A DNA stretch of 64,000 bases from Clostridia bacterium (GCA_017434855.1 JAFRUA010000003.1:1-64000); one strand, 5' to 3'; positions 41,038-49,861 are shown, numbered from the stretch's first letter. Program-made: numbers and translations. The notes: generated from the letters alone by a model not told the origin.

Positions 41038-41226
41038 TTATTTGAACAGCGGCTCATACGCATTGCACTTTGCAATGTTGCTCATGTTCAGATTGAAATA
41101 GCCCTTTTTGTTGATGCACTTGCCCATTTTCTGGATGGCCCTGGTCGTTTGCAGCGCGCCGTTGATTTCGCGCGCGCCGGTCCAGTAAACACAGTTTTCA
41201 CAGCAGTGAAAGCCCTTGGTCGCCAT
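41038..41226 (-). CDS. Small Cys-rich protein
   Basis: A 62-residue protein with four to five Cys in a metal-site-like layout: CCENC near 8-12, KC near 36 and KC near 54. It has the block YWTGAREINGALQT and the sequence GKCINKKGYFNLNM. Similar tiny proteins with this spacing occur across Firmicutes and some of their phages, without known function. The ATG at 41226 follows AAGGAGGA at a proper distance, which supports real translation. It sits 14 nt after argD, so it would be expressed with the arginine genes; why is unclear. Confidence 0.7.
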   Translation of the reverse strand: MATKGFHCCENCVYWTGAREINGALQTTRAIQKMGKCINKKGYFNLNMSNIAKCNAYEPLFK

Positions 41227-41240
41227 TTGAAATCCTCCTT

Positions 41241-42407
41241 TTATTGCGTGTCGGCACAGGCGGTCAGGATGGCCTCGGCCGCGGTTTGCAGCAGTTCAAA
41301 CGGGATGTTCAGCGCGGGCAGCAGACGCACCTTGTCTTTGGCGGTCAGGCACAGCACGCCGTTTTGCAGGCAGGCACTTACCACGTCGGCGGCGGGCTTT
41401 GTTGTCTTCAGCCCCAGCATCAGACCCAGGCCGGTGACGGATTCAATGCCCGGGGCGCCGTCAAACAGCCGGCGCAGCGCCTCGCTCTTGGCCCTGACCT
41501 CGCTCAGCAGCGCGCCGTCGATGCGCGACAGGATGCTGAGCGCCGCGGCGCAGCACACGGGGTTGCCGCCGAAGGTGGAGCCGTGGTCGCCGAAGCCGAG
41601 CACATGCTGCACCTTTTCACCCAGCAGCGTGGCGCCCAGCGGCAGCCCGCCGGCCAGGCCCTTGGCCGTGGAGACCACGTCGGGCACGATGCCGTAATTC
41701 ATATAGGCATACAACTCGCCGGTGCGCCCGTTGCCGGTCTGGACCTCGTCCGTGATCAAAAGGATGTCGTGTTCTTCGGTGAATGCACGCGCGGCGGTGA
41801 GAAAGTCTTTGTTCAGTGCAACAACGCCGCCCTCGCCCTGGATGCATTCCACCATCAGGGCGGCCAGCTTGTGCTCCCCGGCGGCGGCTTCCAGCGATTC
41901 CATCGTGGGGTCGATGTGGATGAAGCCCGGCGTCAGCGGCTGAAACAGCTCGTGATAATGCGCCTGCCCCGTGGCGGCCAGGGTGGTCAGCGTCCGCCCG
42001 TGAAAGCTGTTTTTCAGCGTGGCGATCGTGAAGCAGTCCGCGCCCTTTTTGTCTGCGGCGTATTTGCGCGCAACCTTGATGGCGCACTCGTTGGCCTCGG
42101 CCCCGGAGTTGGAGAAAAAGACCTTTTTCATCCCGGTCTTTTCACACAGCAGGGCGGCCAGCTTGGCGCACGGCCCGGTGTAGTAAAGATTTGACATATG
42201 CTGGACCTTTGCGATCTGCGCGGTCACGGCGGCCTGCCAGTCGTCGTCCGCAATGCCAAAGGCGGTCACGCCGATGCCGCTGGTGAGGTCGATGTAATCT
42301 TTTCCCGTGTCGTCGGTCACAACGGACCCTTTGCCGCTGACGATCTCCACCGGAAAGCGTTTGTAGGTCCCGGCCACATAGGTCTGATCCAATGCTTTGA
42401 TGCTCAT
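41241..42407 (-). CDS. argD: Acetylornithine aminotransferase
   Basis: A 388-residue class III PLP aminotransferase, converting N-acetylglutamate semialdehyde to N-acetylornithine. N-terminal VDLTSGIGV-like block, SNSGAEANECAIKVAR, the DEVQTGNGRTG metal/PLP Asp motif, and the PLP Lys in STAKGLAGGLPLGA. Length and context fix ArgD over related ornithine or GABA transaminases. The start overlaps the argB stop by 4 nt. Confidence 0.95.
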   Translation of the reverse strand: MSIKALDQTYVAGTYKRFPVEIVSGKGSVVTDDTGKDYIDLTSGIGVTAFGIADDDWQAAVTAQIAKVQHMSNLYYTGPCAKLAALLCEKTGMKKVFFSNSGAEANECAIKVARKYAADKKGADCFTIATLKNSFHGRTLTTLAATGQAHYHELFQPLTPGFIHIDPTMESLEAAAGEHKLAALMVECIQGEGGVVALNKDFLTAARAFTEEHDILLITDEVQTGNGRTGELYAYMNYGIVPDVVSTAKGLAGGLPLGATLLGEKVQHVLGFGDHGSTFGGNPVCCAAALSILSRIDGALLSEVRAKSEALRRLFDGAPGIESVTGLGLMLGLKTTKPAADVVSACLQNGVLCLTAKDKVRLLPALNIPFELLQTAAEAILTACADTQ

Positions 42408-43273
42408 GCGTTGTCCCTCCTGATCCAGGTGCCGGCGCCCTCGTCGGTCAAAAGCTCCATGAGGATGGAGTGCGGGACGCGGCCGTCCAGAATGACGACG
42501 TTTTTGACCCCTTCCTCCAGCGCGTGGATGCAGCAGTCCACCTTCGGGATCATGCCGCCGGAGATCACGCCCGTGTCATACAGCGCCATGGCTTCGCGCA
42601 CGGTCAGTTCCGGGATCAGGGTGGAGGGGTCGTCCTTGTCTTTGAGGATGCCGTCGATGTCGGTCATCATGATGAGCCGTTCGGCCTGCAGCGCCGCCGC
42701 GATATAGGCCGCAGCGGTGTCGCTGTTGATGTTGTAGGAATTGCCCTGCTTGTCGCACCCCACGGTGGAGATCACGGGGATGTAGCCCTTTTCAAGCAGG
42801 TCCAGCACGGGCTGGATGTGCACATGCGTCACCTCGCCCACAAAGCCGAGCCGTTCATCCTTGACCTCGGCCTCGATCAGCCGCCCGTCCATCCCGGACA
42901 GGCCCACGGCGTTGCCGCCCTGCATCTGCAAAAGGTTGACCAGCGATTTGTTGATCTTCCCGGCCAGCACCATCTGCACAATGTCCACCGTTTCACGGTC
43001 CGTGACGCGCAGCCCGTCCACAAAGGTCGGCTGTTTGCCCAGCCGGTCCATGAGCTGAGAGATCTCCGGCCCGCCGCCGTGGATGAGCACCACCCTGACG
43101 CCGATGAGCCACAGCAGCGCGATATCTTCCATCACCTGCTGCTTGCGCGTTTCATTGATCATGGCGTTGCCGCCGTATTTGACGACGACGATTTTGCCTG
43201 TGTACCGTTTGATGTACGGCAGCGCCTGCGTCAACACCTGCGCGCGCTGCGCATTTGAAAATTGCTGTTCCAT
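42404..43273 (-). CDS. argB: Acetylglutamate kinase
   Basis: A 289-residue amino acid kinase that phosphorylates N-acetylglutamate. IVVVKYGGNAM (28-38) binds ATP, followed by VLIHGGGPEIS with the Gly-rich phosphate loop and GFVGEVTHV. The C-terminal ISGGMIPKVDCCIHAL carries the conserved Lys. The N-terminal about 25 residues (AQVLTQALPYIKRYTGK) are the extension seen in arginine-sensitive hexameric forms, so feedback inhibition by arginine is likely. Positioned between argJ and argD. Confidence 0.95.
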   Translation of the reverse strand: MEQQFSNAQRAQVLTQALPYIKRYTGKIVVVKYGGNAMINETRKQQVMEDIALLWLIGVRVVLIHGGGPEISQLMDRLGKQPTFVDGLRVTDRETVDIVQMVLAGKINKSLVNLLQMQGGNAVGLSGMDGRLIEAEVKDERLGFVGEVTHVHIQPVLDLLEKGYIPVISTVGCDKQGNSYNINSDTAAAYIAAALQAERLIMMTDIDGILKDKDDPSTLIPELTVREAMALYDTGVISGGMIPKVDCCIHALEEGVKNVVILDGRVPHSILMELLTDEGAGTWIRRDNA

Positions 43274-43282
43274 GGTTTCACC

Positions 43283-44497
43283 TCAGGTGCGATAGTCGCC
43301 GTTGATGCGCACATAGTCATAGGTCAAATCGCAGCCCCAGGCGGTCGCCGCCGCCGTGCCGCTTTTGAGTTCCACCAGAATCTCGATCTCGTCCTGCAGC
43401 AAAATCTCTTTTGCAATCTCTTCCGAGAAGGGGACGCCCGCGCCGTTTTCACAGACCTTGACGGTACCTTTGCTGCTTTGGAAAGCGACGTCGATCCCGG
43501 TCACGTCCACGTCCGCGCCGCTGTAGCCGATGGCGCACAGCACGCGCCCCCAGTTGGCGTCCGCGCCAAACATGGCGGCTTTCAAAAGGCTGGAGCAGAC
43601 CACGCTTTTTGCCACGGTTTTGGCGGTGGCTTTGTCCGCCGCGCCGGTGACCCGGCATTCCAGCAGTTTGGTGGCGCCTTCGCCGTCACCGGCAATCATC
43701 CGCGACAGCGCGACGGTCACGGTGTTGAGCGCTTTCATAAAGGCCGCAAAATCTTCGCCGTCCGCTTCGATGACGTCGTTTTCGGCCAGGCCGTTGGCAA
43801 GCACCGTCACCATGTCGTTGGTGGAGGTGTCGCCGTCGATGCTCAGCATGTTGAAGGTGTTGGCAATGTCGCCGCTGAGCGCGGTCTGCAGCATGGCGGG
43901 CTTGATGGCGGCGTCGGTGGTGATAAAGACCAGCATGGTCGCCATGTTGGGGTGGATCATGCCGCTGCCCTTGGCGATGCCGCCCAACCGGCAGACCTTG
44001 CCGCCGAGCGTGAATTCCACGGCGACCTCTTTCTTTTTGGTGTCGGTCGTCATGATGCCGAAGGCCGCCTGTTCGCTGCCGTGGGCATTGAGGCCCTTGA
44101 CCAGCGCCGGGATGCCCGCCGCGATGGGCGCGATGGGCAGCGGCTGGCCGATGACGCCGGTCGATGCGACCACCACGTCGTCCGCACGGATGGACAGGGC
44201 ATCGGCGGTCAGGCGGCTCATGGCTTCGGCAATCTCGATGCCGTCGGCGTTGCAGGTGTTGGCGTTGCCGCTGTTGCAGATGACGGCCTGCGCCGTGCCG
44301 TTTTGCAGATGCGCTTTGGTCACGGTCAGGGGCGCGCCCTTGACCAGATTGGTGGTATAGACGGCCGCCGCGCTGGCGGGAACCGTGCTGAAAATCATGG
44401 AAAGGTCGTTTTTGTCTTTGTTTTTGCGAATGCCGCAGTGGATGCCGTTCGCCAAAAAACCGGTTGCGGCGCAGACGCCGCCGTCGATGAATTTCAT
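43283..44497 (-). CDS. argJ: Glutamate N-acetyltransferase/amino-acid acetyltransferase (ArgJ)
   Basis: A 404-residue ArgJ. The autoprocessing site is present in KGSGMIHPNMATML: cleavage before the Thr of MATML yields alpha and beta chains, with that Thr as nucleophile. The opening GGVCAATGFLANGIHCGIRK is also typical. It recycles the acetyl group from acetylornithine to glutamate, making the cyclic pathway; whether it also uses acetyl-CoA (bifunctional form) cannot be told. The start at 44497 is set by GGAGGACGAA upstream; an upstream in-frame start at 44551 lacks a site and overlaps argC. Confidence 0.93.
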   Translation of the reverse strand: MKFIDGGVCAATGFLANGIHCGIRKNKDKNDLSMIFSTVPASAAAVYTTNLVKGAPLTVTKAHLQNGTAQAVICNSGNANTCNADGIEIAEAMSRLTADALSIRADDVVVASTGVIGQPLPIAPIAAGIPALVKGLNAHGSEQAAFGIMTTDTKKKEVAVEFTLGGKVCRLGGIAKGSGMIHPNMATMLVFITTDAAIKPAMLQTALSGDIANTFNMLSIDGDTSTNDMVTVLANGLAENDVIEADGEDFAAFMKALNTVTVALSRMIAGDGEGATKLLECRVTGAADKATAKTVAKSVVCSSLLKAAMFGADANWGRVLCAIGYSGADVDVTGIDVAFQSSKGTVKVCENGAGVPFSEEIAKEILLQDEIEILVELKSGTAAATAWGCDLTYDYVRINGDYRT

Positions 44498-44510
44498 GGG
44501 TTCGTCCTCC

Positions 44511-45434
44511 TTATAGCACCAGGCCGGCGGTCTCGTCCAGCCCGAGCGCAAGGTTCATATTCTGAATGGCGGCGCCGGACGCGCCTTTGCCGAGGTTGTC
44601 AAAGCGGGCGACCAGCGTCATGCGCGCGTCGTTGCCGAACACCGCGACCTCCATGCAGTCGCGACCGGCTAGGGCGGCGGCGGACAGAAAGCCGTTTTCG
44701 TCCGTGTCGGGACAAAAACGAACCAGTCCCGCCTGATAATACGCCGCGTAGCAGGCTTCGACCTGTGCCTTGGTGATTTGGTACGCATCGCCGAACAGCG
44801 GCACCGTGACCTCCATGCCGGAATGGTACGGCGCAACGATGGGGCAAAACACCGGTGCGTTTTCCAGTTGGCACATCGCCTTCATTTCGGGCAGATGCTT
44901 GTGCGTCTGCGACAGACCGTACAGGCGCGGCGCGGTCAGCAGCTCGTCCAGCTCGTCGGTTTCATAGTCCGCGATCATCTGCTTGCCGCCGCCGGAGTAC
45001 CCGGTCAAAGAAAAGCAACTCAGGCGCGCGTCCGCTGGCAGCAGCCCCGTTTCGACCAGCGGGGCGACCAGGGCGATAAACCCGCTGGCGTGGCAGCCGG
45101 GGTTTGCGATGCGCTTTGCCGCTTTGATCTTGTCACGCTGCGCCCCGATCTCTGCAAAGCCATAGGTCCAGTCGGGGCTGACGCGGTGCGCGGTGGATGC
45201 GTCGATGATGACCGCGTCCGTGTCTTGAAACAGGTCGGCGGCCTCGATGGCGGCGGCGTCCGGCAGGCACAAGAACACAACGTCCGCCTGTTTTGCACAC
45301 TGCTTGCGCGCTGCGGGGTCTTTGCGCTTGTCCGGGTCGATCGTCAGCAGCCGGATATCACTGCGGCCGCGCAGCCGGTCGGCGATCCGCAGACCCGTGG
45401 TGCCGGCGGAACCGTCGATAAAGATGGTGTTCAT
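44511..45434 (-). CDS. argC: N-acetyl-gamma-glutamyl-phosphate reductase, short type
   Basis: A 307-residue ArgC of the shorter type 2 group. N-terminal FIDGSAGTTGLRI (4-16) replaces the long-form Rossmann motif GxxGYxG. The catalytic Cys lies in NPGCHASGF, with the later HKHLPEM segment carrying the His. It reduces N-acetylglutamyl phosphate to the semialdehyde with NADPH. First gene of the operon argC-argJ-argB-argD, transcribed from the promoter at 45485-45513, which has ArgR-type boxes. Confidence 0.93.
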   Translation of the reverse strand: MNTIFIDGSAGTTGLRIADRLRGRSDIRLLTIDPDKRKDPAARKQCAKQADVVFLCLPDAAAIEAADLFQDTDAVIIDASTAHRVSPDWTYGFAEIGAQRDKIKAAKRIANPGCHASGFIALVAPLVETGLLPADARLSCFSLTGYSGGGKQMIADYETDELDELLTAPRLYGLSQTHKHLPEMKAMCQLENAPVFCPIVAPYHSGMEVTVPLFGDAYQITKAQVEACYAAYYQAGLVRFCPDTDENGFLSAAALAGRDCMEVAVFGNDARMTLVARFDNLGKGASGAAIQNMNLALGLDETAGLVL

Positions 45435-45467
45435 GATGGGATCAGCTCACTTTAATATGCAAAAGAT

Positions 45468-45481
45468 TGAATGTTTATGCT
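45468..45481. promoter_or_regulatory. Second, weaker ARG box candidate
   Basis: TGAATGTTTATGCT matches the ArgR/AhrC consensus TGAATWWWWATTCA at 11 of 14 positions; it lies just past the -10, near the likely transcription start. Confidence 0.45.
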
Positions 45482-45484
45482 GAA

Positions 45485-45513
45485 ATTATACAGATTTATT
45501 CCGAATAAGTCAA
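45485..45513 (-). promoter_or_regulatory. Promoter of the arginine operon
   Basis: Minus strand: TTGACT (45513-45508), 17-nt spacer, TATAAT (45490-45485), about 50 nt before argC. Confidence 0.8.
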
Positions 45514-45521
45514 GGGAAAAC

Positions 45522-45535
45522 TGAAAATTTATTCA
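45522..45535. promoter_or_regulatory. ARG box (ArgR/AhrC operator) candidate
   Basis: TGAAAATTTATTCA matches TGAATWWWWATTCA at 13 of 14 positions. It sits just upstream of the -35; together with the box at 45468 it would allow ArgR looping repression by arginine. Confidence 0.65.
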
Positions 45536-45557
45536 GATTTCTTGCAATGATGCACGA

Positions 45558-46163
45558 TCAAAAGCCAAGCGCCTCGTCAATCAGCAGCACTTCTGTCTGA
45601 AAGCCGAGCATCGGCCGGCCGAGGACAACGAAGCCGTTGCAGATGCGTTCCGGGCTGCTGCAGTCATAGCAGCGGTCGCCGCGGACGGCGCAGGGGGTCT
45701 TGCGGCCCAGGCGCATGGCGTTTTTCGGCGCGGCGATGTTGCGCGCGCGGCGGATGGCGGCGTCCAGGTCCGGCGCGATCTTGTTTTTGCCGATGACAAA
45801 GATCACCCGCTTGTGACCGAAAAGGGTGGAGGATACGCGGTTGCCGGCGCCGTCGATGTTGACCAGGTCGCCCTGCACCGAAACGCCGTTGGCCGAGGTA
45901 ATGTAAACGTCGGTCACGGCGGCCGCCGCAAGGACCTCGCCGCGCGTTTTTCCGGCGGGGATGGTCCAGTGATGGATCACCGTGTTATGCGTACCCAATA
46001 CTGCGGGCAGATCGAGCTGCGCCGCCGTCTGTGACCCGCCAAAGGCGACGGACGTCCCGTCAAGCGTTTCGTTCAGGTACCGGACAGCGTCTGCGCCGGT
46101 GGAAAATACGCGGCAGTCAAAGCCGCGCGCTTTCAGATTGTTCTGTACTTGCAAAAGGTCCAT
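45558..46163 (-). CDS. LUD domain protein
   Basis: A 201-residue stand-alone LUD (DUF162) protein. FSTGADAVRYLNE, then SVAFGGSQTAAQL, ITSANGVSVQGDLVNIDGAGNRVS and GKNKIAPDLDAAIRRARNIAAPKNA are the family blocks. Related LutC and LutB act in lactate oxidation, but this single-domain Firmicutes type has no assigned role. A Cys-rich part (VRGDRCYDCSSPERIC) near the end may bind a metal cluster. Of two nearby ATGs the one at 46163 has the better spacing (8 nt) to AAGGAG; the one at 46169 is 2 nt from it. No obvious operon partners. Confidence 0.85.
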   Translation of the reverse strand: MDLLQVQNNLKARGFDCRVFSTGADAVRYLNETLDGTSVAFGGSQTAAQLDLPAVLGTHNTVIHHWTIPAGKTRGEVLAAAAVTDVYITSANGVSVQGDLVNIDGAGNRVSSTLFGHKRVIFVIGKNKIAPDLDAAIRRARNIAAPKNAMRLGRKTPCAVRGDRCYDCSSPERICNGFVVLGRPMLGFQTEVLLIDEALGF

Positions 46164-46178
46164 AGCCATGTCTCCTTG

Positions 46179-48107
46179 TCAAAGATTGTCGCCGCGTTCG
46201 GCGGTCAGGGTTTCCAGTTCTTCGCCCAGCGCCTGCCATTCGTCCATCAGAGCTTCCTGGTCGCGGGTGCGCGTTTCCAGCGCCGTGGTCAGGCGCAGAA
46301 TGTCTTCATAATTTGCCGCCGTTTCCGGCGCGTTGAGCTGGGTCTGCAGCGCTTCGATTTCTGCGTCAATGGCGTCGATTTCGGTTTCCAGCCGGCCAAG
46401 CTTGCCCCTGGTGCGGCGGATGCGGCTGTCCAGCTCCTTTTGCTTTTTATAGCTGTTTTCCTTCGGCGCGGCCTTCACCGGCGGTTCTTCCGGCCGGGCC
46501 GGAAAAGCGGCGCAGAAATCGTCATAGTTCCCGGTGACGCTGTCGATGCCGTCCGGCCGCAGGCGCAGCACGCGCGTGGCCAGCCGGTTGATGAAATAGC
46601 GGTCGTGCGACACCACCAGCATGGTGCCGTCAAAGGTGTCAAACGCGACCTCCAGCGCTTCGCGCGACTGGATATCCAGATGGTTGGTCGGTTCGTCCAG
46701 GATCAGGAAATTTGCGCCGGACAGCATCAGCTTGAGCAGCGCCACGCGCCCGCGTTCCCCGCCGGACAGCGCGTGCATGGATTTGAACACGTCCTCGCCC
46801 TTGAACAAAAAGGCGGCCAGCGCCCGGCGGACGTCCACCTCGTTCAGCTTGCGAAAGCTGTCCCACACCTCGTCCAGCACGGTTTTGTCACTGCCGGACA
46901 GCTCGGCCAGCGTCTGGTCAAAATATCCGATGCGTACCCCCACGCCCAGCGTGATCTTGCCGCTGTCGCGGCGCAGCCGGCCCAGCAGAATCTTCAGCAG
47001 TGTGGATTTGCCGCAGCCATTGTCGCCGATCAGAAAGACGCGCTCCCCGCGCCGGATGTGGAGCGAAACGTCCTGAAACAGCGGCGCACCGTCAAACGCT
47101 TTTGAAATGTCGCTGCACATCAGCACGTCGTTGCCGCTGACCAGGTCGGTTTTGAAGGAAAAGCGGATGCTCTGTTCCTCGGCCTCGGGCCGCACCAGCG
47201 TCTCCTTCAGCCGGTCCACGGCCTTTTGCTTGGAGGCGATGGTCTTGTAGTTGCGCTCGCGGTTGAACTGGCGCTGCTGCTCCATGATGCCCTCGATGCG
47301 GCGAATCTCTTTCATCGTGCCGGCATAGGCGCGTTCCTCGGTCTTGATCCGCTCGGCCCGCAGCGCGGCATAGCGCGAATAATTCCCCTCGGCCGCATAG
47401 AGCGCGCCGTGCTCCAGCGAGAACGTGCGGTTCGTCACCTTGTCCAGAAAGTACCGGTCATGGGAAATGATCAGTGCGCTGCCGCGAAAATCGGTCAAAA
47501 AGCCCTGCAGCCAGTCGATGCTGCGCACGTCCAGGTGGTTGGTCGGCTCATCCAGAAGCAGCAGATTGGCGCCGCACAGCAGCAGTTTTGCCAGGCTGAC
47601 CTTGGACCGCTGCCCGCCGGACAGCACCGAACACGGCAGCGAAAAGTCCTCTTCTTTGAACCCGAGGCCCAACAGGGCAGAGCGCGCCCGGCTGCGATAG
47701 GTGAACCCGTCGTGCCAGGCCAAAAGGTCGTTCAGTTGTTGCTGCCGCCGGGTCAGGGCGGCGACGTCGCCGGTTCCGCGGTCGATCTGCCGCGCAATGT
47801 CTTCCAGCTCATGCTCGGCGTCGATGACGTCCTGATAGACGGTCAGCAGTTCGTCCAGCATGCTGCGCTCGCTGCCGGAGCAGGCGTGCTGTTCCATATA
47901 GCCGATCACGGTGTCTTTGCCGATGGCAACGGTCCCCTCGGCGGGGGCGATCTCTTTGGTCAACAGGCGCATCAGCGTGGTTTTGCCCGCGCCGTTGACG
48001 CCGATGAGGCCGATCTTGTCTTTTGGCCCGATGCTGAAGTCGGCGCCGGAAAAGATCGTTTGGTCCCCAAAGGCGACCGAAAGGCCAAAGCCGGTCACAA
48101 GCGCCAT
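46179..48107 (-). CDS. ABC-F family ATPase
   Basis: A 642-residue cytosolic protein with two ABC ATPase domains and no membrane part. Walker A of domain 1 is GVNGAGKTT, signature LSGGQRSKV, Walker B LLLLDEPTNHLD. The linker (about 240-320) is a basic helical arm. Domain 2 has GDNGCGKST, LSGGERGRV and LILDEPTNHLD. A C-terminal coiled coil (about 545-642, KKQKELDSRIRRTRGKLG onward) is of the Uup/YdiF type. ABC-F proteins bind the ribosome E site to restart stalled translation or protect against antibiotics; the subtype is YdiF/Uup-like rather than a known resistance factor. Start ATG 48107 follows GGGGTGAG. Confidence 0.9.
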   Translation of the reverse strand: MALVTGFGLSVAFGDQTIFSGADFSIGPKDKIGLIGVNGAGKTTLMRLLTKEIAPAEGTVAIGKDTVIGYMEQHACSGSERSMLDELLTVYQDVIDAEHELEDIARQIDRGTGDVAALTRRQQQLNDLLAWHDGFTYRSRARSALLGLGFKEEDFSLPCSVLSGGQRSKVSLAKLLLCGANLLLLDEPTNHLDVRSIDWLQGFLTDFRGSALIISHDRYFLDKVTNRTFSLEHGALYAAEGNYSRYAALRAERIKTEERAYAGTMKEIRRIEGIMEQQRQFNRERNYKTIASKQKAVDRLKETLVRPEAEEQSIRFSFKTDLVSGNDVLMCSDISKAFDGAPLFQDVSLHIRRGERVFLIGDNGCGKSTLLKILLGRLRRDSGKITLGVGVRIGYFDQTLAELSGSDKTVLDEVWDSFRKLNEVDVRRALAAFLFKGEDVFKSMHALSGGERGRVALLKLMLSGANFLILDEPTNHLDIQSREALEVAFDTFDGTMLVVSHDRYFINRLATRVLRLRPDGIDSVTGNYDDFCAAFPARPEEPPVKAAPKENSYKKQKELDSRIRRTRGKLGRLETEIDAIDAEIEALQTQLNAPETAANYEDILRLTTALETRTRDQEALMDEWQALGEELETLTAERGDNL

Positions 48108-48223
48108 GCGCTCACCCCTTTTCAATCAAATGTACTTTGGCTATTTTATCCCATTCTGGCAAAAGATGCAAGGGCCTGACGAAGAAAAATAAGAAGGAAA
48201 TGTAAATTTGTGGCGGCAATCCC

Positions 48224-48252
48224 TTGTCAAACGCGGCGAATGATGTTATAAT
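48224..48252 (+). promoter_or_regulatory. Promoter of the zinc-ribbon/DUF1858 unit
   Basis: TTGTCA at 48224-48229, 17-nt spacer, TATAAT at 48247-48252, 49 nt before the start codon. Confidence 0.7.
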
Positions 48253-48301
48253 GAAGTGAACTTTGCGGGTCGGCAGTGCCGAACCGATGGGAGGATCAGT
48301 T

Positions 48302-48820
48302 ATGACTTGTAAATTCTGCGGCAAAGAAATGGATGACAACGCGGATTTTTGCCCCGTCTGCGGCCAGGGGGCCGAGCCGGCTGTGGCAAAGGCCGATTCC
48401 AAACCGGCGCCCGGGGACGAAAAAGACTATCAACTGGACGATGCGGCGGGCGAGCCGACCGCTGATGTGGCAGACATTGACGACGACGAGCCGACCGCTG
48501 TGATTCCGGACGAGCCCGACGCGGCGAGCGAAACGCCCGAAGAGGTGCCTGCCAAAGAAAAAAAGCGGAAGAAAGAAAAGGCCAAGGCCAACTTTTTCCT
48601 GCGGCTGGTCAGCTTTTTGTTCATCCTGATCGGTCTGATCATCTATGCGGTGATGAAGCGCAAATCCACGCCGGAAAAGGCCTATTCCATCGCCAATGCG
48701 GTGCTGGCGGGTCTGTGTGTGCGGCTGTTCATTGTGATTCTTTATTTCATGATGTCTTACGGCTGGATCACGCTGGACTTCCTGATGCCCATCATCGCCA
48801 AGCTGTCCGGCCAGGGATAA
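48302..48820 (+). CDS. Zinc-ribbon membrane protein with acidic linker
   Basis: A 172-residue protein: N-terminal zinc ribbon with CKFCG (3-7) and CPVCG (17-21). Then comes an acidic linker (about 40-90, DDEPTAVIPDEPDAASETPEE) and a Lys-rich patch (KEKKRKKEKAK). Two hydrophobic helices follow (about 103-120, LVSFLFILIGLIIYAV, and 138-158). Function unknown; the layout repeats that of the 10721 protein. ATG 48302 follows GGGAGGATC. The DUF1858 gene starts 13 nt downstream. Confidence 0.75.
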   Translation: MTCKFCGKEMDDNADFCPVCGQGAEPAVAKADSKPAPGDEKDYQLDDAAGEPTADVADIDDDEPTAVIPDEPDAASETPEEVPAKEKKRKKEKAKANFFLRLVSFLFILIGLIIYAVMKRKSTPEKAYSIANAVLAGLCVRLFIVILYFMMSYGWITLDFLMPIIAKLSGQG

Positions 48821-48833
48821 GGGAGGCTGCGCT

Positions 48834-49046
48834 ATGACTGAAATCACCAAAGACATGACCATCGGCGAGGTGCTGGACGCCCAGCCCGGCGTGGCCTATT
48901 TCTTCCTTCAGGTCGGCATGCATTGCCTGGGCTGCCCCGCTTCACGCGGTGAAACGGTGGAGGAAGCGTGCATGGTCCACGGCGTGGACTGCGACGACCT
49001 GCTGGGCGTTGTGAACGAATATCTGGCGTCGCAGAAAAGCGAATGA
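48834..49046 (+). CDS. DUF1858 protein
   Basis: A 70-residue protein of the DUF1858 family: ITKDMTIGEVLDAQPGVAYFFLQVGMHCLGC, with the CxxC pair in HCLGCPAS (30-37), and a helical tail ending in VNEYLASQ. Members resemble the N-terminus of YtfE/Ric-type and hybrid-cluster partners and may carry iron or sulfur, but function is not proven. ATG 48834 follows GGGAGG. It is the last gene before a terminator. Confidence 0.85.
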   Translation: MTEITKDMTIGEVLDAQPGVAYFFLQVGMHCLGCPASRGETVEEACMVHGVDCDDLLGVVNEYLASQKSE

Positions 49047-49060
49047 TCCGAATCAAACCA

Positions 49061-49085
49061 AAGCCGCCGCAAGGTGGCTTTTTTG
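49061..49085 (+). terminator. Terminator after the DUF1858 gene
   Basis: AAGCCGCC, loop GCAA, GGTGGCTT, then TTTT; one G-T pair. Confidence 0.8.
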
Positions 49086-49101
49086 CAAGAAGGGTGGGTT
49101 T

Positions 49102-49146
49102 AATTCGGAATTCCGAATTTTAACTCCATACTCCACACTTTTCACC
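49102..49146. repeat. 7-bp arrays without a core
   Basis: AATTCGG, AATTCCG, AATTTTA at 49102-49122, then ACTCCAT, ACTCCAC, ACTTTTC in the next register up to 49143. The same words occur at 58062-58082 and 58407-58482. It lies directly before the trmK ribosome binding site. Confidence 0.55.
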
Positions 49147-49171
49147 AACTTTTATAAAGGAGAGTCTGTCT

Positions 49172-49861
49172 ATGAAGCTCGACCGTCGCCTTTCGGCGGT
49201 TGCGTCGCTGGTGCGGCCGGGGGCCGTGCTGGCCGATATCGGCACCGACCATGCCTATCTGCCGGCCTATCTGGTGCAAGCGGGCGTCTGCCCGCGGGCG
49301 ATCGCGGCGGACCTGCGAAAAGGGCCGCTGCAAAACGCGGACAGCACCATTGCTTCTTGCGGCCTTGGCGATGTGATCACCACCCGCCTGTCTGACGGAC
49401 TGGATTCCTTTGGGCCAAACGACTTTGACGACGTGGTCCTGGCCGGGATGGGCGGTCTGCTGATCACAGAGCTGCTGATGCGCGCCCCGTGGCTCCGGAA
49501 CGGCGCCAAGCGCATCATTGCCCAGCCGATGCGTCACCCGTGGGCGGTGCGGCAGTTTTTCTATGAAAACGGCTTTGCCCTTGTGCGCGAAATCTGCGTG
49601 GCCGACGGCAGCCGCTGCTACTGCGCCATGGCGGCGGAATACACCGGGCGGCAAACGCCCCTGACCCCGGCGCTGCCGTATGTCGGTACGCTGCGTCCGC
49701 AGCAAAGCGAAGAAACGGCGCGGTTTCTTTTTTGGCAGCGAAAACAACTGCAAACGCGGCGCGACGCCCTGCTGGCGGCAGACCCGGACAGTGCCGAGGG
49801 CCGCGAACTGACAACGATCCTGGCGGATTTTGACCGCCTGACAAAGGGGGATACACCATGA
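49172..49861 (+). CDS. trmK: tRNA (adenine(22)-N1)-methyltransferase
   Basis: A 229-residue TrmK. The SAM-binding motif is VLADIGTDHAYLPAYL (18-33). The conserved AIAADLRKGPLQNA and the catalytic-site block VVLAGMGGLLITELL follow, then a helical C-terminal coiled coil (about 165-229). It methylates A22 in the tRNA D-loop using S-adenosylmethionine. Its stop overlaps the start of the Nif3-family gene, the usual Firmicutes arrangement. ATG 49172 follows AAAGGAG. Confidence 0.95.
   Translation: MKLDRRLSAVASLVRPGAVLADIGTDHAYLPAYLVQAGVCPRAIAADLRKGPLQNADSTIASCGLGDVITTRLSDGLDSFGPNDFDDVVLAGMGGLLITELLMRAPWLRNGAKRIIAQPMRHPWAVRQFFYENGFALVREICVADGSRCYCAMAAEYTGRQTPLTPALPYVGTLRPQQSEETARFLFWQRKQLQTRRDALLAADPDSAEGRELTTILADFDRLTKGDTP

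Noticed and set aside
42851-42865. A further LytTR half-site (GCCGTTCAT) within argB
   Set aside because: Single, inside coding sequence, with no partner repeat at 12 nt and no promoter.
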